In this document: positions 35,697-47,722 of the stretch, in pieces | Position numbering within the stretch: position 1 is the first letter of the stretch | Layout of the letters: each line of letters opens with the position of its first letter | Source: Rhyacophila brunnea | Lineage: Eukaryota; Arthropoda; Insecta; Trichoptera; Rhyacophilidae | Length of the DNA: 64,000 bases | Assembly: GCA_022495005.1 (NCBI GenBank) | Contig: JAGYXB010000653.1 | Location: forward strand, 930,001-994,000 | Reading direction: 5' to 3' | Translations under genes and position numbers: made by a program | Notes under the pieces: model-generated | Told to the model about the DNA's origin: nothing | The model's database searches: none | Seen by the model: only the letters and a program-made list of their open reading frames with translations

Positions 35697-36300
35697 CAGG
35701 GATGGCGAACCTTTTTACGTACGCGTGCCAAAACGTGCCAAGCAGTTTTTTTATGGCGAAAAAATTCTAAAAAATAGTGAAGAATTTTATTCTATTAAAA
35801 AGGTTTATAAATTACAATTCAGTTATTGATATTCTATCTTTCACCGTATTTCTAGCTGAATATTTTTTCCTTGTTTTCAAATAACTCGTGATGATAAAAG
35901 AGATCGAGGAAGCATTTAAACCACTTTCCTTTCACACTATCTCCATCATTGAGCGGTTTTCCATTTTTAGAGATTATGTTTGAGATAAAATAACAAACAG
36001 TTATTATATTTGAATGACTGCCGATAATTAATTTCATAAGGTTTGTTGATTGAATATTTTTACGTTCAATTCCCTGATCATAAGTACCGACCTATGCAAT
36101 CGTATATTTACATTAAACGTAGGTAATGATTTGCCTGCAATTTTTTATAGAATGCGATTTGTCATTATTTATGTATGAATTTCGTCGTTTCCGTTTGCAC
36201 ATCGATTGGTAGGTACCTAAATATATTATGAAAAACCGAAGAAAATACACATGGCTATGTCTTCATTATTTTTTAATATTATATATAAGTAAGTACTTAA

Positions 36301-36353
<53 letters not shown>

Positions 36354-36451
36354 AACTTATATATAAAATAGTAATATTTATTTTCTCTTCAAAATGAAAC
36401 ATTCCCGTGCCATGAAAAATCATCTCGCGTGCCATAGGTTCGCCATCCCTG
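35697..36451. mobile_element. hAT MITE with perfect 8-bp duplication (755 bp)
   Basis: Ends are CAGGGATGGCGAACCT and its complement AGGTTCGCCATCCCTG. The 8-mer GGTTAGCT flanks both sides (35689-35696 and 36452-36459). Subterminal GCGTGCCA motifs recur at both ends. The CAGGGATGGCGAACC end is a widespread hAT-type terminus. The interior has no transposase and contains a (TA)n array. Confidence 0.95.
36302..36351. repeat. (TA)n microsatellite
   Basis: About 25 uninterrupted TA units inside the hAT MITE. The Tyr/Ile-rich frame across it is an artefact. Confidence 0.97.
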
Positions 36452-36459
36452 GGTTAGCT

Positions 36460-37737
36460 CGTTTGCATTTCTGGTCAGTGCATCACAGAATTCTAATTCC
36501 ACTACGGCACTACATATTTAAATAAAAAATAGATATTGTGGCCATTGTAGAGTCTGAATGTAGACGCACATTAAATTCATGTATACAAAATACAGCCTTA
36601 TTTCTGACATGTAATACTTTATGCCATCTCTATAAAATAATGATGATCATGCAAATAAAAAATGGGATCGTAATCAAAACCTTTTTTTTTAAATGCGGAT
36701 GAGGATATTGTTGATTTTAGAAAAATGCTTACCGGTATCTGACAATCTATATACCTACCTACTACCACAATTTGAAAAGTAATCAAAAATTGAATAATTT
36801 GAAACTGTTCACTGTATAATAATAATTTGTCGGTTTTTTAAAAAATACTTATATTTTAAATGTTGTTATTTTTACCATACATAAATTCTCAGATATTATA
36901 AATATTTTTTATAGATTCAATAAAATACTTTTGTATTTACTACTTATATTATTTTCGTTTTGGAAGATAAACAAATAAATCTCATTGGTTATGTAACTAT
37001 ACATAATAGGTAAGTAATACAAATTATATTTTTAACTCAGCCACAAAATAATAATATGGTTATATAATATATTATTATATTGTATACATAATAATATATA
37101 TACACATATTATATTATATTGAAATGGATATCCTTCGGTATTACAGAGATCAATCACAATCACTAATCAGAAACGATCATGAAACGTTGCAGGGTCTGTC
37201 CATAGGCGTACACAACTTCTTCGTAGCAGATTAAAAATTACAGGACATCGTTGGATAAAAAAAAAATGTATTATTTATGCAACCCTATATTATATTAAAT
37301 ATATAAGTTCTAGACAGTGTCACAATATTATACTACTCAATAGTAGGTAATGCTGGCAACTATTGTATCGTTTTTTTCCAAATTAATTTTAAAAAGTAAA
37401 AATGTAAACGTATGAAGGTTTACAATCCCTTATTACATTAGCTTATTACTTAGCATAATATTCCTAATAATATTGGAAAGACATGATAAAATATTATTAT
37501 TATTATCATAGCAACATATAAAATTTCAATATCTTGATCTGACTCTTTTAAACACTTAAAACATTAAAAATACAAGAAGTTTAGGTTTAGAATTCTAAAG
37601 GGATTACATACTATATCGTCATACTAATATTGTAAAATATAGACAACGATTTTTTGATTACATGACACACCCTCTTTCTGACGGTACCCGTATGTACGTA
37701 TTCTAAGCCATGCTGTCACTTGTAAATTCAATTCAAT
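36460..37737. other. Gene-free AT-rich interval
   Basis: Very AT-rich; no gene or element ends seen. Confidence 0.5.
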
Positions 37738-38475
37738 TTAATTCAATTTATTTATTTTTAACATATTGTGGACATTACAAATTATAAGTTTAAGACGCTC
37801 ACAACATGACATTTAGAAACAAAGAAATATAAAACAGTATTACATAAAAAAAGAGATAGATAGTATGTTATTAAACAGTAGAAATATGTACATACAAAAA
37901 TATTAATTAGATAGGTATATGGAAATACACCGGATGAGTTAATAAGCAGACCCTATTTTAAAAAATATAAAATAACGTCCACCTATACTCATTTTCACGT
38001 AGGTGGAATATATCAACACCCGAAGCAATTTCGTTGAACATAGTTATCGCCCTCCCAATTGGCATTACCAGTGATAGGTTGGTTCTGCACCTTGGGAGAA
38101 TAAACAACTGATGTTCTCTATTTCTAATATAGTTATCAAGGACACACAGGTCAACACTGCCCAGAATGGCAGAGTTTTCATTTATACCTCGCATAAGTCG
38201 AAAAGCCGATTCGCGACACATTTCGAGATTGTGTTGGAGTAAGAAGGCGGTTTGTTAATATGGACTTAGAGATAACATTATTCCTATCAAAACCACGGAA
38301 AAGTATGTGTTGCGGTATGTATGCTTCATTTAGTTGGAAAGCATTAATTACCTGTTGAAGACACGGATCTAAGCTGATATTTCATTGTTGTGTTCAACTC
38401 ATGCGTTCTCACGTACAAAGCGTAGCTATATTCAATGTGTACATTGTAGATCGTTATATTGCAGCCCCTCGATTT
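37738..38475 (-). pseudogene. LINE 3' end (non-LTR retrotransposon fragment)
   Basis: The minus-strand frame at 37958-38221 reads RESAFRLMRGINENSAILGS, then REHQLFILPRCRTN and MFNEIASGVDIFHLRENEYR. It resembles the C-terminal tail of some insect non-LTR reverse transcriptases (LP-x-RT followed by FN-x-DIF). Upstream, 38222-38475 keeps QHILFRGFDRNNVISKSIL-like wording in another frame, implying frameshifts. The 3' end lies on the left, with TTTATTTATT and AATTCAATTT repeats. The 3' untranslated segment also occurs at 9836-9915. The core reverse-transcriptase motifs are absent, so family placement is tentative. Confidence 0.5.
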
Positions 38476-40043
38476 ACCCGAAGTTTCATAATCAATTTGG
38501 GTCAAAAGTTTTTTAATAGCAACCTAATAATATTGTGCTGTGATACAATATTATTTTTATATTTTTACGAATGACTCATTTACTATAATCTTTTGAATAC
38601 GTGCAGTGAAATTGGATAAAAAATGTTTAAAATATTGAGTAGTTTTTAACATTATCATCGAATTATTTAATAATTGAATCGAAAATCAATTACTGTATGC
38701 AGTATCATAGTTGCATTGACTATAGCTATACAACAAAAAGTTTCATTTTGTGTAACGCCAATGAATCGGCAGGATGGTCGAGTGCATTGGTCATGGATGC
38801 ATTTAGTCTATTTCTGAAAATTGGATTTAAAGTGGACGGGGTCAAAGCTCTGAGATTTATAACAAAAGGTCCAGCGTGCGTAGTCATGAATAAATTTAGA
38901 CACGTGTGGCAGGATCATTTTATTTTTGTTGGTATACAACAAATTTAATCGGTTTTACAACAATGGAGAACCAGCACCTGAACTCATTAAAATGGATTAA
39001 TGATTTTACTGATTATCGTAACTCAGCATAATCAGCCGCGGGTGATCCACTATCGGATGATGACCTCCCCTAGTTCTTATATATTGCTGCCACGTACATT
39101 CGTCGATTTAATTTAGGGCTGTGGTCTCTTGGTTGCCCTTGGGAATCACTGTCCCATTTCATTTCTCAAACGGTTATTCGACATATTATTATTCTGCCCT
39201 TTACCATTCCATCAGCTTTGCGACATCGATCATATCGCGTACTCATGTCTTCCTCTTTATACATTGATTAATTTTGTGGTCTTCTCGCGTTATGCCCAAT
39301 AAGTATTTTTCCATACGTTGCGCTACTCTCAGTTTTTTTAATATCTCTTACGGATTAATGTTTCACAATATGCATACGGGAGCAGTGGGAGCCCACGTCA
39401 ATTGAATACTTTTGAAAAAAATTGTATTAAGTACATTATTAACTCCCGAATGCGTTCTATGTCAGTTTGATTCTGCGAGTAATTTTGTAATTAATATTAT
39501 TTTGCTTGTGTATTATGACATACATGTAGGTATGGTATACCATACCGCATAGCTTATAAAAAAAGTTACTGGCATAGTTTTCCGTAGGATAAAATTACTA
39601 CCAATTCTGAAAATGCAAGAACATAGTAATTGAGGGTATTAGAAGCAAAGACAATAAATTCCCATCGGACTACTTGGAACTTTGTCGCCTTTGTTTATAA
39701 TATCTTCACTTTTTACTTAAAACTTTAGATAGGACGGTACGTATTTGTATCAGTTGTCACAAGTTAGTCACAGGGGTTAAACATAACTGAAATACAGTTT
39801 TTATGCATTCTAAAGTATCACTATTACTTTTAGAGTAGGTATATTATATACATTGCTGAAGCACCTGTTTCAACCGATCTTCGCTATTTTCCGGGGTTAG
39901 GAGCTCAAAGGCTTCTCAAAATCTTACCGACATCCAACAATTTCGTAGGTACCAGATAATTGCACACGTGGACAGATTCACGAACTTACTAAGAAACTAT
40001 TATGTACTCGTATATTATTCTCACTACGATATTAAAGAAAATT
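38476..40043. other. Gene-free interval
   Basis: No supported gene; an 83-codon frame at 38697-38948 has no domain. A perfect 18-bp palindrome GGTATGGTATACCATACC lies at 39529-39546. Confidence 0.45.
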
Positions 40044-40053
40044 AACAATCACT

Positions 40054-40301
40054 CCCACGGTGGCCGCGCGGCATAAGCGTTGGACTACAAAGCCGTGGGT
40101 CCCAGGTTCGAATCCTGGGTCTGGCAAGTACAACAATTGTTTTTCAATTTGTGTGTGTCAGGGTATAGACCTAATAGGTTGAGCAAGTGGCTGACATCCA
40201 TTTCTCGTAAAATACAAAATCTGTCAATACAAACCTCCACTCTGTGGAGGCCCATATGATCCTATCAGGATCGGACATGGTCGAAAAAAAAAAAAAAAAA
40301 A
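40054..40301 (+). mobile_element. tRNA-derived SINE, reference full-length copy
   Basis: Layout: CCACGGTGGCCGCGCGGC head with the A box, then TTGGACT (anticodon-arm region), the perfect B box GGTTCGAATCC, the TCTGGCAAGTAC junction, and a conserved body including TAGGTTGAGCAAGTGGCTGA. A small hairpin CCTCCACTCTGTGGAGG and ATCCTATCAGGAT follow, and a pure A tail of about 18 bases ends it. The perfect 10-bp duplication AACAATCACT flanks it (40044-40053 and 40302-40311). The head resembles a class II (Ser/Leu-like) tRNA. The intact duplication and A tail mark it as the youngest copy in the window. Relatives are at 5874, 13335, 34113 and 46314. Confidence 0.95.
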
Positions 40302-40311
40302 AACAATCACT

Positions 40312-40571
40312 TAAAAGCAATGATGACCTTTCGTTCACCACAAATAACGTTTAATAATACGGATTGGAGTATTTGCTTTAAATTTTTGAATAAGTCGAGC
40401 TTACAATTACAATTGAATGAGTGACATCAGTGAATGTATTTATCGAATCCTAATCCTAATACAGCTGTCATAAAGTTAACAAACGAATGGTAAGTAATTC
40501 TGGAATCAAAATAAACTTAGTTTTCGTGTGCGTTCCATTGTACTCAGGAAATGTGATAACGTGTAGAACCA
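40312..40571. other. Short gene-free spacer
   Basis: Nothing supported. Confidence 0.4.
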
Positions 40572-40573
40572 TA

Positions 40574-40793
40574 ATTCTGTGTCAAATAGCCAAAAGCTGA
40601 TATGTCCAAAATCTCTATATAAGTAATGTGACATATCATGTATGGTCACACTGAATTAGAGATAGCGCCATGTATAGTAGACATGTCAGCTTTTGACAAT
40701 TTAAAAATATCATAATATTAACCATGACATATCAATCAAAATCCAAAAAGGCATATTTTGGACATATAAGCATTTGGCTATTTGCCACAGAAT
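40574..40793. mobile_element. TA-flanked MITE, 220 bp
   Basis: Ends are ATTCTGTGTCAAATAGCCAA and (complement) ATTCTGTGGCAAATAGCCAA, with arms matching for about 40 bp. Each side is bordered by TA (40572-40573 and 40794-40795), the target of Tc1/mariner-type transposases. Non-coding. Confidence 0.85.
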
Positions 40794-40795
40794 TA

Positions 40796-43374
40796 TGAAA
40801 GAAAAAATAGGATTCAATTTGAAAAATTAGTTGAATTAGTCATACTGCAAATATGTATAACAAAGAAATGAGACGAATCTGATTAGTATAGGTATTTCAC
40901 ACAAAGATTTATAAAGATGCACATAAAAGTTGTCTGAAACACAATCATCGTTTGGCTCTCCTAAAATGTAGTGTTTTAGACTTATCTCTCGTTTCCTTTC
41001 GCACACATGTTATAATAAACATTAAATAAACGCTTAAAATTATAAATATTTTACTGTTTAAAACCATAACATACCCATTACAATAATTAGTACATGGTAG
41101 TAGATAGCTGGTTACCGTCATATATTGTCTGAAGTAAAATCTAGAAACGACTCGTTTCCAGCCGTACATTATGATAGCGATAGCAGAAATAATTTTCCAA
41201 CACGAGGAGAAAATGTTTGCAATATGTGGCAACACTTTATTTACTTAATTGCGTAAATAAACATTATTTTAGATAACATCTTCATGCATCCGCGTTCACC
41301 TTTTTTGCTAGAGATGTGCAATTATTAGAAAATATCACCGGAAGAAGTGTCGGTCTCCAAAAAAAAAAAAAAACTCTTCTGCGTTTTCATCATTGCCCCA
41401 AAAATAAAGCGTTGACTTCGAATCATTTGAATTCCGTCACAAAATTGAATGCATCATTGCCCGCCAGAATAATAATACAATTATTATAATTTATTCTAGT
41501 TTAATTCATAATCAAAAATAGGCCAAAATGTTTACGAATAGATTGACTTGATGAACTTTTACAATGAAAGTTAATTGAGAAGTTCCACTGCGCCAATTGT
41601 AATCGAATTATGCTCAATTAAGGTTATGCTTTGTTTGCATAATAATAAACATTGCGAAATGATAAAATAAACAATAATCTATTTATATACATTACATAAA
41701 TAATTAATAAAGATAATAGTACTCACTCTTGTGGAAAATATAGCTGATGATCCAGTGTAGAAAAATAATGATGGATTATATTATTTTTTCTCTCCCAGCA
41801 TGAGCTAGATAGAAGGAACTATCTTTATAGTTTCACCAGATTTTTTTAATTAGGTATCGCGGCTTTCATAAACGAGGCTTTAGGTATATCACTAAGATAA
41901 ATCTTCTCGCGGCATGCACTGACATCGATTACGAACACAGATTTTAATGTTTACTTTATTAAAAGAATACACACAAAATAATAACAAGCAAAATAGTCCA
42001 CTAATATAATTAAGATTTATATTAAATATTTTATCTACGGCTTAAACGCAAAAGGTCATTTATAGTATGAAGATTGTCAGGTGAAGATAAATAGTATCAA
42101 TCATACAATATGTTCATAATATAAAAAGTAGTTTTAAAAGTGCATGCTATCGGTAGGTAGGCATGCACCCAAACGCACAGAAGACAAAACCCGAACGACT
42201 GACAGCAAAGCAACACAAACTCTGCGTCTGTCAGAGACAGAGAATGTAATTTGACCTGAAAAATCGTAAACGCAGATGAAAAGTTTTTTTAAGAAATAAA
42301 TAATGCACAACGTTCCCTGGCGGCACAGCGCTCAAGCTTTTTATTACTTTCTGTAATAATAATAATGTGGTGTGCGTCTCGGCTAAAGGTAAGGTTTTTG
42401 AATAAAGAACGATGAACATTTTGTCGGAAAATTCCAAACTGTTTTGTGTGTATTTACTATTATGCGGCCATTACTTTGAACCGATGTTGATAACCAAAGC
42501 AAACAATTTTCAGGAAAAACAAAAACATAAATTCTTATAAGTAGGTATATAGTATTATGTAATGTTTCTGTAGAGCTCCAATTACAATATTATAAGACGT
42601 AATCAATGTGGAATTTTAGAGATTTTCGAACTTTTCTCGTGACTTATAGATCAATATAAAGTTACTTGAAATTAATTAAAGTGTTTTGATTTTGTAGATA
42701 CGAAAAATACGTACGCAGGGCTGGAGTAGGCATCATTATAAAAGGGTTATGTTATAAGTTATAAGCAAGAGCCCTGAATTTTTAAGGCTCCTTGGAATTT
42801 CCAAAACATTCGAATCACTGAGAATTTCTTGAATAAGTAGTCTGCGAATTGTTATTTTCCACGTTGACCACATTGTCATGAATCAAAAAATATTCAAGCA
42901 GGCAACACCGCCATTGGCCAATACCGATCAAGTCCATTTGCTCAGAAAAAATATAAAATTTAAGATGTTATTGTTTTGGTGGGGTTCAATTAATATAAAA
43001 TATAGGCCAGAAAATTCGTCACGACTGTAACTATATCATTACAATACTCGATCCCCTAATAAAAACTATAAAATATAATATAAAAAAAAATAAAAAAAAC
43101 ATACCAGCTATACTATAATACAATGTATTAAAATTATATAATATAGCTGTTAGATATTATAATACATTGTTATTTGTTGTTATAACGCCTTGGAGAATTT
43201 ATTGAACAATATTATCCAACGATTAATTAAATCAAAAATATTACGTCATTACTTTTGACCACATATTTTCATATCATTCATAATTTATGTGTATTAAGTA
43301 AAATTCTTACCATATACTCAGCTATACAATAAAATTTACGAACGTACTACAGATTTAAGATACCGAAGAACATG
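40796..43374. other. Gene-free interval
   Basis: AT-rich. A 96-codon minus-strand frame (40945-41235) has hydrophobic stretches but no recognised family. A poly(A) run (about 41359-41373) may be a retrotransposed tail. A 61-bp segment bracketed by CAGGGCT and AGCCCTG (42717-42777) looks like paired hAT ends but is too short to interpret. Confidence 0.4.
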
Positions 43375-43480
43375 CCTCAGTACAAGCCCTCTCCATGATC
43401 ACATCTGTCCTAAAGATCGACACGTATGTCAATGAACAGGAACGTATTTGACGTAGCCGTACCAGTGTAGCCCTAGAATT
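43375..43480 (-). repeat. GC-richer dispersed repeat, copy 2
   Basis: Related to 32350-32445 in the same orientation; see that entry. No coding motif is intact. Confidence 0.3.
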
Positions 43481-43628
43481 CAGAATACATCAATGAACGT
43501 AATAAGTCGGACAAAATACTATTCCCGCTGCAGCTAGAGTATATTATTAACCATCCTGAAATATGGCAATATCTTAGCTGACTTTTGAAGATTACTTGCT
43601 GTAAGTCATTTGCTCGAACCCAATTTAA

Positions 43629-44308
43629 GGGGGAGAGGCACGCCAGCATAATATAACCTAGCGGAAAAATACGAAGCTTGCAATTTGAGATTTTTTTGAT
43701 AATTTACAATTTCAACTGTATTAGTTAATAAATATGTATAAGCATTAAAAAGATTTTTTATTTACTTTTTAATTTAAAGATAAACTCTCAATTGTAAAAA
43801 AATGTAATAAAATGTGAATTTGTTGCAGGGTCACATCTTATTATTATGTTATATTTTATGGTCATATTTATTATTAAAATTTAGTTTATTAAGTTTTAGA
43901 TTTTTTGTCGTTTAGATTTTTGACTAATTCATCGTTTTAATATTTTTTATATTTATTTTAAAAAACATCTATTTTTATAAAAATATAAATGTGTATAACT
44001 TGAAATCCTTTTTATTTATATCAAATAAAATTATGATTTTAATAATAAAATATAAATATAAATTTTAATAATAAATATGACCATAAAATATAATATAATA
44101 ATAAGATGTGACCCTGCAATGAATTCACATTTTATTACATTTTTATAAGTTTATCTTTAAATTAAAAAAAAAACAAAAAATCTTTTTAATGTTTTCAGAT
44201 ACATATTTATTAATTAATACAGTTGAAATTGTAAATTATCAAAAAAAAATCTCAAATTGCAAGCTTCGTATTTTTCCGCTTGGTTCTCTGCTGGCATGCC
44301 TCTCCCCC
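43629..44308. mobile_element. TTAA-flanked foldback MITE family B (680 bp)
   Basis: The element is almost one large palindrome. Both arms start GGGGGAGAGGCAYGCCAGCA and remain complementary for about 255 bp each, leaving a central AT-rich loop of roughly 170 bp. TTAA flanks both ends (43625-43628 and 44309-44312). Shared words inside each arm include GCGGAAAAATACGAAGCTTG and GCAGGGTCACATCTTATTAT. The G-rich start and TTAA target resemble family A (25444-26115), suggesting the same transposase class. The 64-codon frame on it is a chance frame. Confidence 0.93.
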
Positions 44309-44312
44309 TTAA

Positions 44313-45774
44313 GCAGCCATATTATTTTATGCAAATTACTTATGTTAAAAAGTATTTCAAAGTACCATATAAAATATTATTAGTATATTATAGGTACTCG
44401 TACTATAAATAAATTGTTAGGATATTATACTCGTACTATCACGAGTAGGTGCATTAGATCAGTGGTAGAAATGTACCGGAACGCTCCGGAACTCAGTTCA
44501 GGTTCGTGACATCCCCAAGATTAACGCGGAAAAATAAACATTGCGTAGAGGTTTGTGAATCAATAAATTGTAATTTTTTTTAAGTTTATACAAAACTTGA
44601 CATAATCATGGTAAAAAAATCGTACCTATTTATGACGTATTTGTCTGTCCAAATCTTCATCACACGATTAAACACAGTGTGACGGTCTGGGCTTAGCAGG
44701 TCTATAAAAAAACTATCACACTTATTTTTATGTATTTCAGAAAATTATTGAGCTTTCTAGCTTGTAGAATTTTCCATTTCCATGGAAAAATAAATAATGG
44801 AATATTAATGACTTGCAAAATAATAATGTCGTATTTAATATTAACACCTTATTTTCGTATAATCTAATGGAATGTAAAGATTAAATAACGTACCTATACG
44901 TCAATCGTTACGTACCATGTCTGATTTTTTTTACATATCCTTTTATATATCACCTCTCATATGGACACATGCCGGAATAACCTATCATGTCGATATACGC
45001 ATAATAATATATGTGGCTATATATATACTAGTATTAAGCACATTGGATATATCCGCAAAGGGTTGGAAATCTTAGTTCGGGCATCTTAGGCAGATGTCGC
45101 ATCGGGCCGTTTTCACTGCGCGGCATGAAAAAAGGGTAACCAAAGGTAAAATTCGAAATTCAAATGATTATGCTGATTTCTTCTGTCAAAGTATATTGTG
45201 TAGGTGGGTTTTCCATTCCTTCGTTCGTATGACATTAACATATTATTTTGAAAAAGTGTGAATGTGAATTTTCCAATTTCAAAGAAAATATCAGTAATTT
45301 TCACATATCTACCTAAACGAAAGATAGTAATATCATAATAATATGTTCTATAATGCAAAATGTTGGTAATGCCAATATTTTTAAACGATTGCGATATATT
45401 TAATGGTAAGTATTTACTATCAATTCTTGGAGAATGTCAGTATATTAAAATTTAAAAAAAATTGGATGATCCACACTCAGAACAACCCTACTAATTATTT
45501 TCAACCAATTAAATTATTAACGTTAAAAAATCACATTGGTACAACACTAATAAAATACATTTTCTTTCACTTTTATTTATTTATTTCATATGCGAGGAAT
45601 TAAAAATAACAAACACTTAATTCTGTACGTTTTTATATATATTTTTGTTAATTCTTTAAATTACCAATAGCGGCTCACCAAATGAATTACTGTACTGATT
45701 ATTATTTAGATTCTTATTTTCCAGAGTCTAAACATGTTATTATCCGGGGGCGCCCCGGAGTATGTAGGCAGATA
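44313..45774. other. Gene-free interval
   Basis: AT-rich. The CAGTGGTAGAAATGTACCGG segment at 44460-44480 and the GC-rich CATCGGGCCGTTTTCACTGC block near 45100-45120 look like transposon termini, but partners were not found. Confidence 0.4.
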
Positions 45775-45921
45775 ACGTCAAAAGAGACGCTGAGAGGCTG
45801 AGTGTGACTGACTAGAGTGAAAGAGCATGATATAGAAATACCTGGAGGACGGTTGTACAGTCGGTCATGGACCTGAATGGTCTGTATCGCCAGCTTAAGT
45901 AAGTAGATAGATAAGTAAACA
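45775..45921 (+). pseudogene. LINE C-terminal tail
   Basis: In one frame TGGAGGACG onward reads WRTVVQSVMDLNGLYRQLK then stop. This resembles the extreme C-terminus of insect non-LTR reverse transcriptases (W-x-x-x-V...MDLNG). A tail of GTAA/GATA repeats follows. Only about 20 residues are readable. Confidence 0.4.
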
Positions 45922-46313
45922 TATTATTATTTTTTCCGGATAATAACTGAACTCAAATACGTAGTATAATATAGTAACGAATGAATACTATATTTAACCA
46001 AAATAAAAGGATCGCGTTATTTTGAAAATGTGCATTCATAATTACAATTACCGTTAAATAACATTTTTTGTAATACCAGCGTGTCTTATCTGTTACGTTA
46101 TCTGGCTTTATGTGTATACAATTAATTTTCATCATAACATGGAGATAACGATCGAGGTTTAAATACATTACTTATACGCAATGTGCGTAAATAATTTATA
46201 TACGATAATAACATTATTATGAAGTATCGTAGAGTTATAGTTAAAGCATTAAAAGACTTCAGCAAGGTGATTGTCAACATTGAACTGACCTGATTTCGCA
46301 CGAAAATCCTGAC

Positions 46314-46509
46314 AATCCTGGGTCTGGCAAATACGCATATTGTTTTACAATTTGTATTTGGATTGGAGTCAGAACCTGGACCTAATAGGCTGAACAAGTA
46401 ACTAACATCCATTTCTCGCAAAACAAAAATCTTATAAACCTCCACACTGTGGAGGCCCATATTATGATTATATTAGAATCGGATATGGTCAAAAGAAAAG
46501 AAAGAAAAA
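46314..46509 (+). mobile_element. Old SINE copy, head lost
   Basis: AATCCTGGGTCTGGCAAATA, ATTTGTATTTGGATTGGAGT, AACATCCATTTCTCGCAAAA and the CCTCCACACTGTGGAGG hairpin match the 40-kb SINE in order, ending in an A-rich tail. The A box and most of the B box are missing. More diverged than the other copies. Confidence 0.8.
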
Positions 46510-46810
46510 CATTAATAATACATAACACATATCGTTACTTCAATATAAAATAATGTCCGAGTTATAAGATAGTGTCATAATTACATTTCGCAGGTGGAGG
46601 CGATGCACATACTTTTTATATAAAAATATATAAGTATTATATACATTTATTTTAAATAAAATTATGTAAATTTTGTGAATTCTATGAAAAAATGTGAGGA
46701 TGATTTCAATTAACCTTTCCATTGTTGTAGGTAGATAACACAAATGCTTCTTGCACAATTTTATTGTCAAAAAATGTCACAACACACTATCATACAACCT
46801 TATAGAGACT

Positions 46811-47722
46811 TCGGGTCGTATGCATGAGATTCACAAATACTTTATAGGCTACTACCCATTTGTATGCATGAGTGCAGATGTAATTCGTTGTTTAGCGACG
46901 TCACGTTGCGACGTCATAATGTGTCATAGCGTGCAAATAATAGCAAACTTATAAAATTTCATTCCCCGACCATTAATTTAAAAATTTGAAATTGTAAATG
47001 TGTCTGAAAGTGTGCGAACGGTACCATATAAATTTAATAATTATACATGAATAATTATTATGAATTTTAAATAATTTATCAGTTATGTTATCACATTTAT
47101 TTTATAATTCTACTGTACGAAAGGATAAAGTATTCCCGGTAAACATTTCCATTTGATGGCAATACATACAATTATATTATGACTAACTTCACTTCATCAC
47201 TTCAATCACTTATATTATTATGAGATGTCAAAACGGAATAAGTAATGGCAGAAATGAAAATTGATTTAGTTTAGAATGTAATGTAATGATCTCTGTATAA
47301 TATTATACAGATACAGCAGTAGGTACCTATCTTTCCGGTCGTTTAGTGGAGATATTTTATCGTAATCTTACGTAAATCTATGTTATCCTACTATATATCT
47401 ATCTATCTATCTACCATCCTACTATCTAGATTATAGACTATAGATCAAAACTATACGTATTTTGTAAACAGCACGACTAGGAACTGTTTTTAAAGTTCGC
47501 AAATGTTTTACAGATTCTACAAAATGAACGAGGGCCTCGAGCAAACGTTTGTTGTAATGAATGCATTTTTAACATGACATTTGTATGTGACAGATGAAGC
47601 AGCCATTTTGAATGGCGTGTGACGTCAGATTGCTTACGTCACAGACAGTGATATACGCTATATGGTGGAAAATCGGTTAAACAGCTTATAAAAAATTTGG
47701 GAATCTCATACATACGGGCCCG
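46811..47722. mobile_element. Probable TIR element with ACGTCA pairs
   Basis: The left end CGGGTCGTATGCATGAGATT and (complement) right end CGGGCCCGTATGTATGAGAT match over about 40 bp with small gaps. Each end also carries two closely spaced ACGTCA words (46898-46903 and 46911-46916 on the left; 47621-47626 and 47636-47641 on the right). The interior is AT-rich without an open frame. Target duplication not found. Confidence 0.5.

Noticed and set aside
36226..36435. A 69-residue Tyr/Ile-rich protein
   Set aside because: It is the (TA)n microsatellite in translation.
40945..41235. 96-residue membrane protein
   Set aside because: Hydrophobic residues are expected from AT-rich codons; there is no promoter, splice context or recognisable family.
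42717..42777. 61-bp hAT element between CAGGGCT and AGCCCTG
   Set aside because: It is too short, flanking 8-mers do not match, and the inverted words are only 7 bp, so chance is likely.
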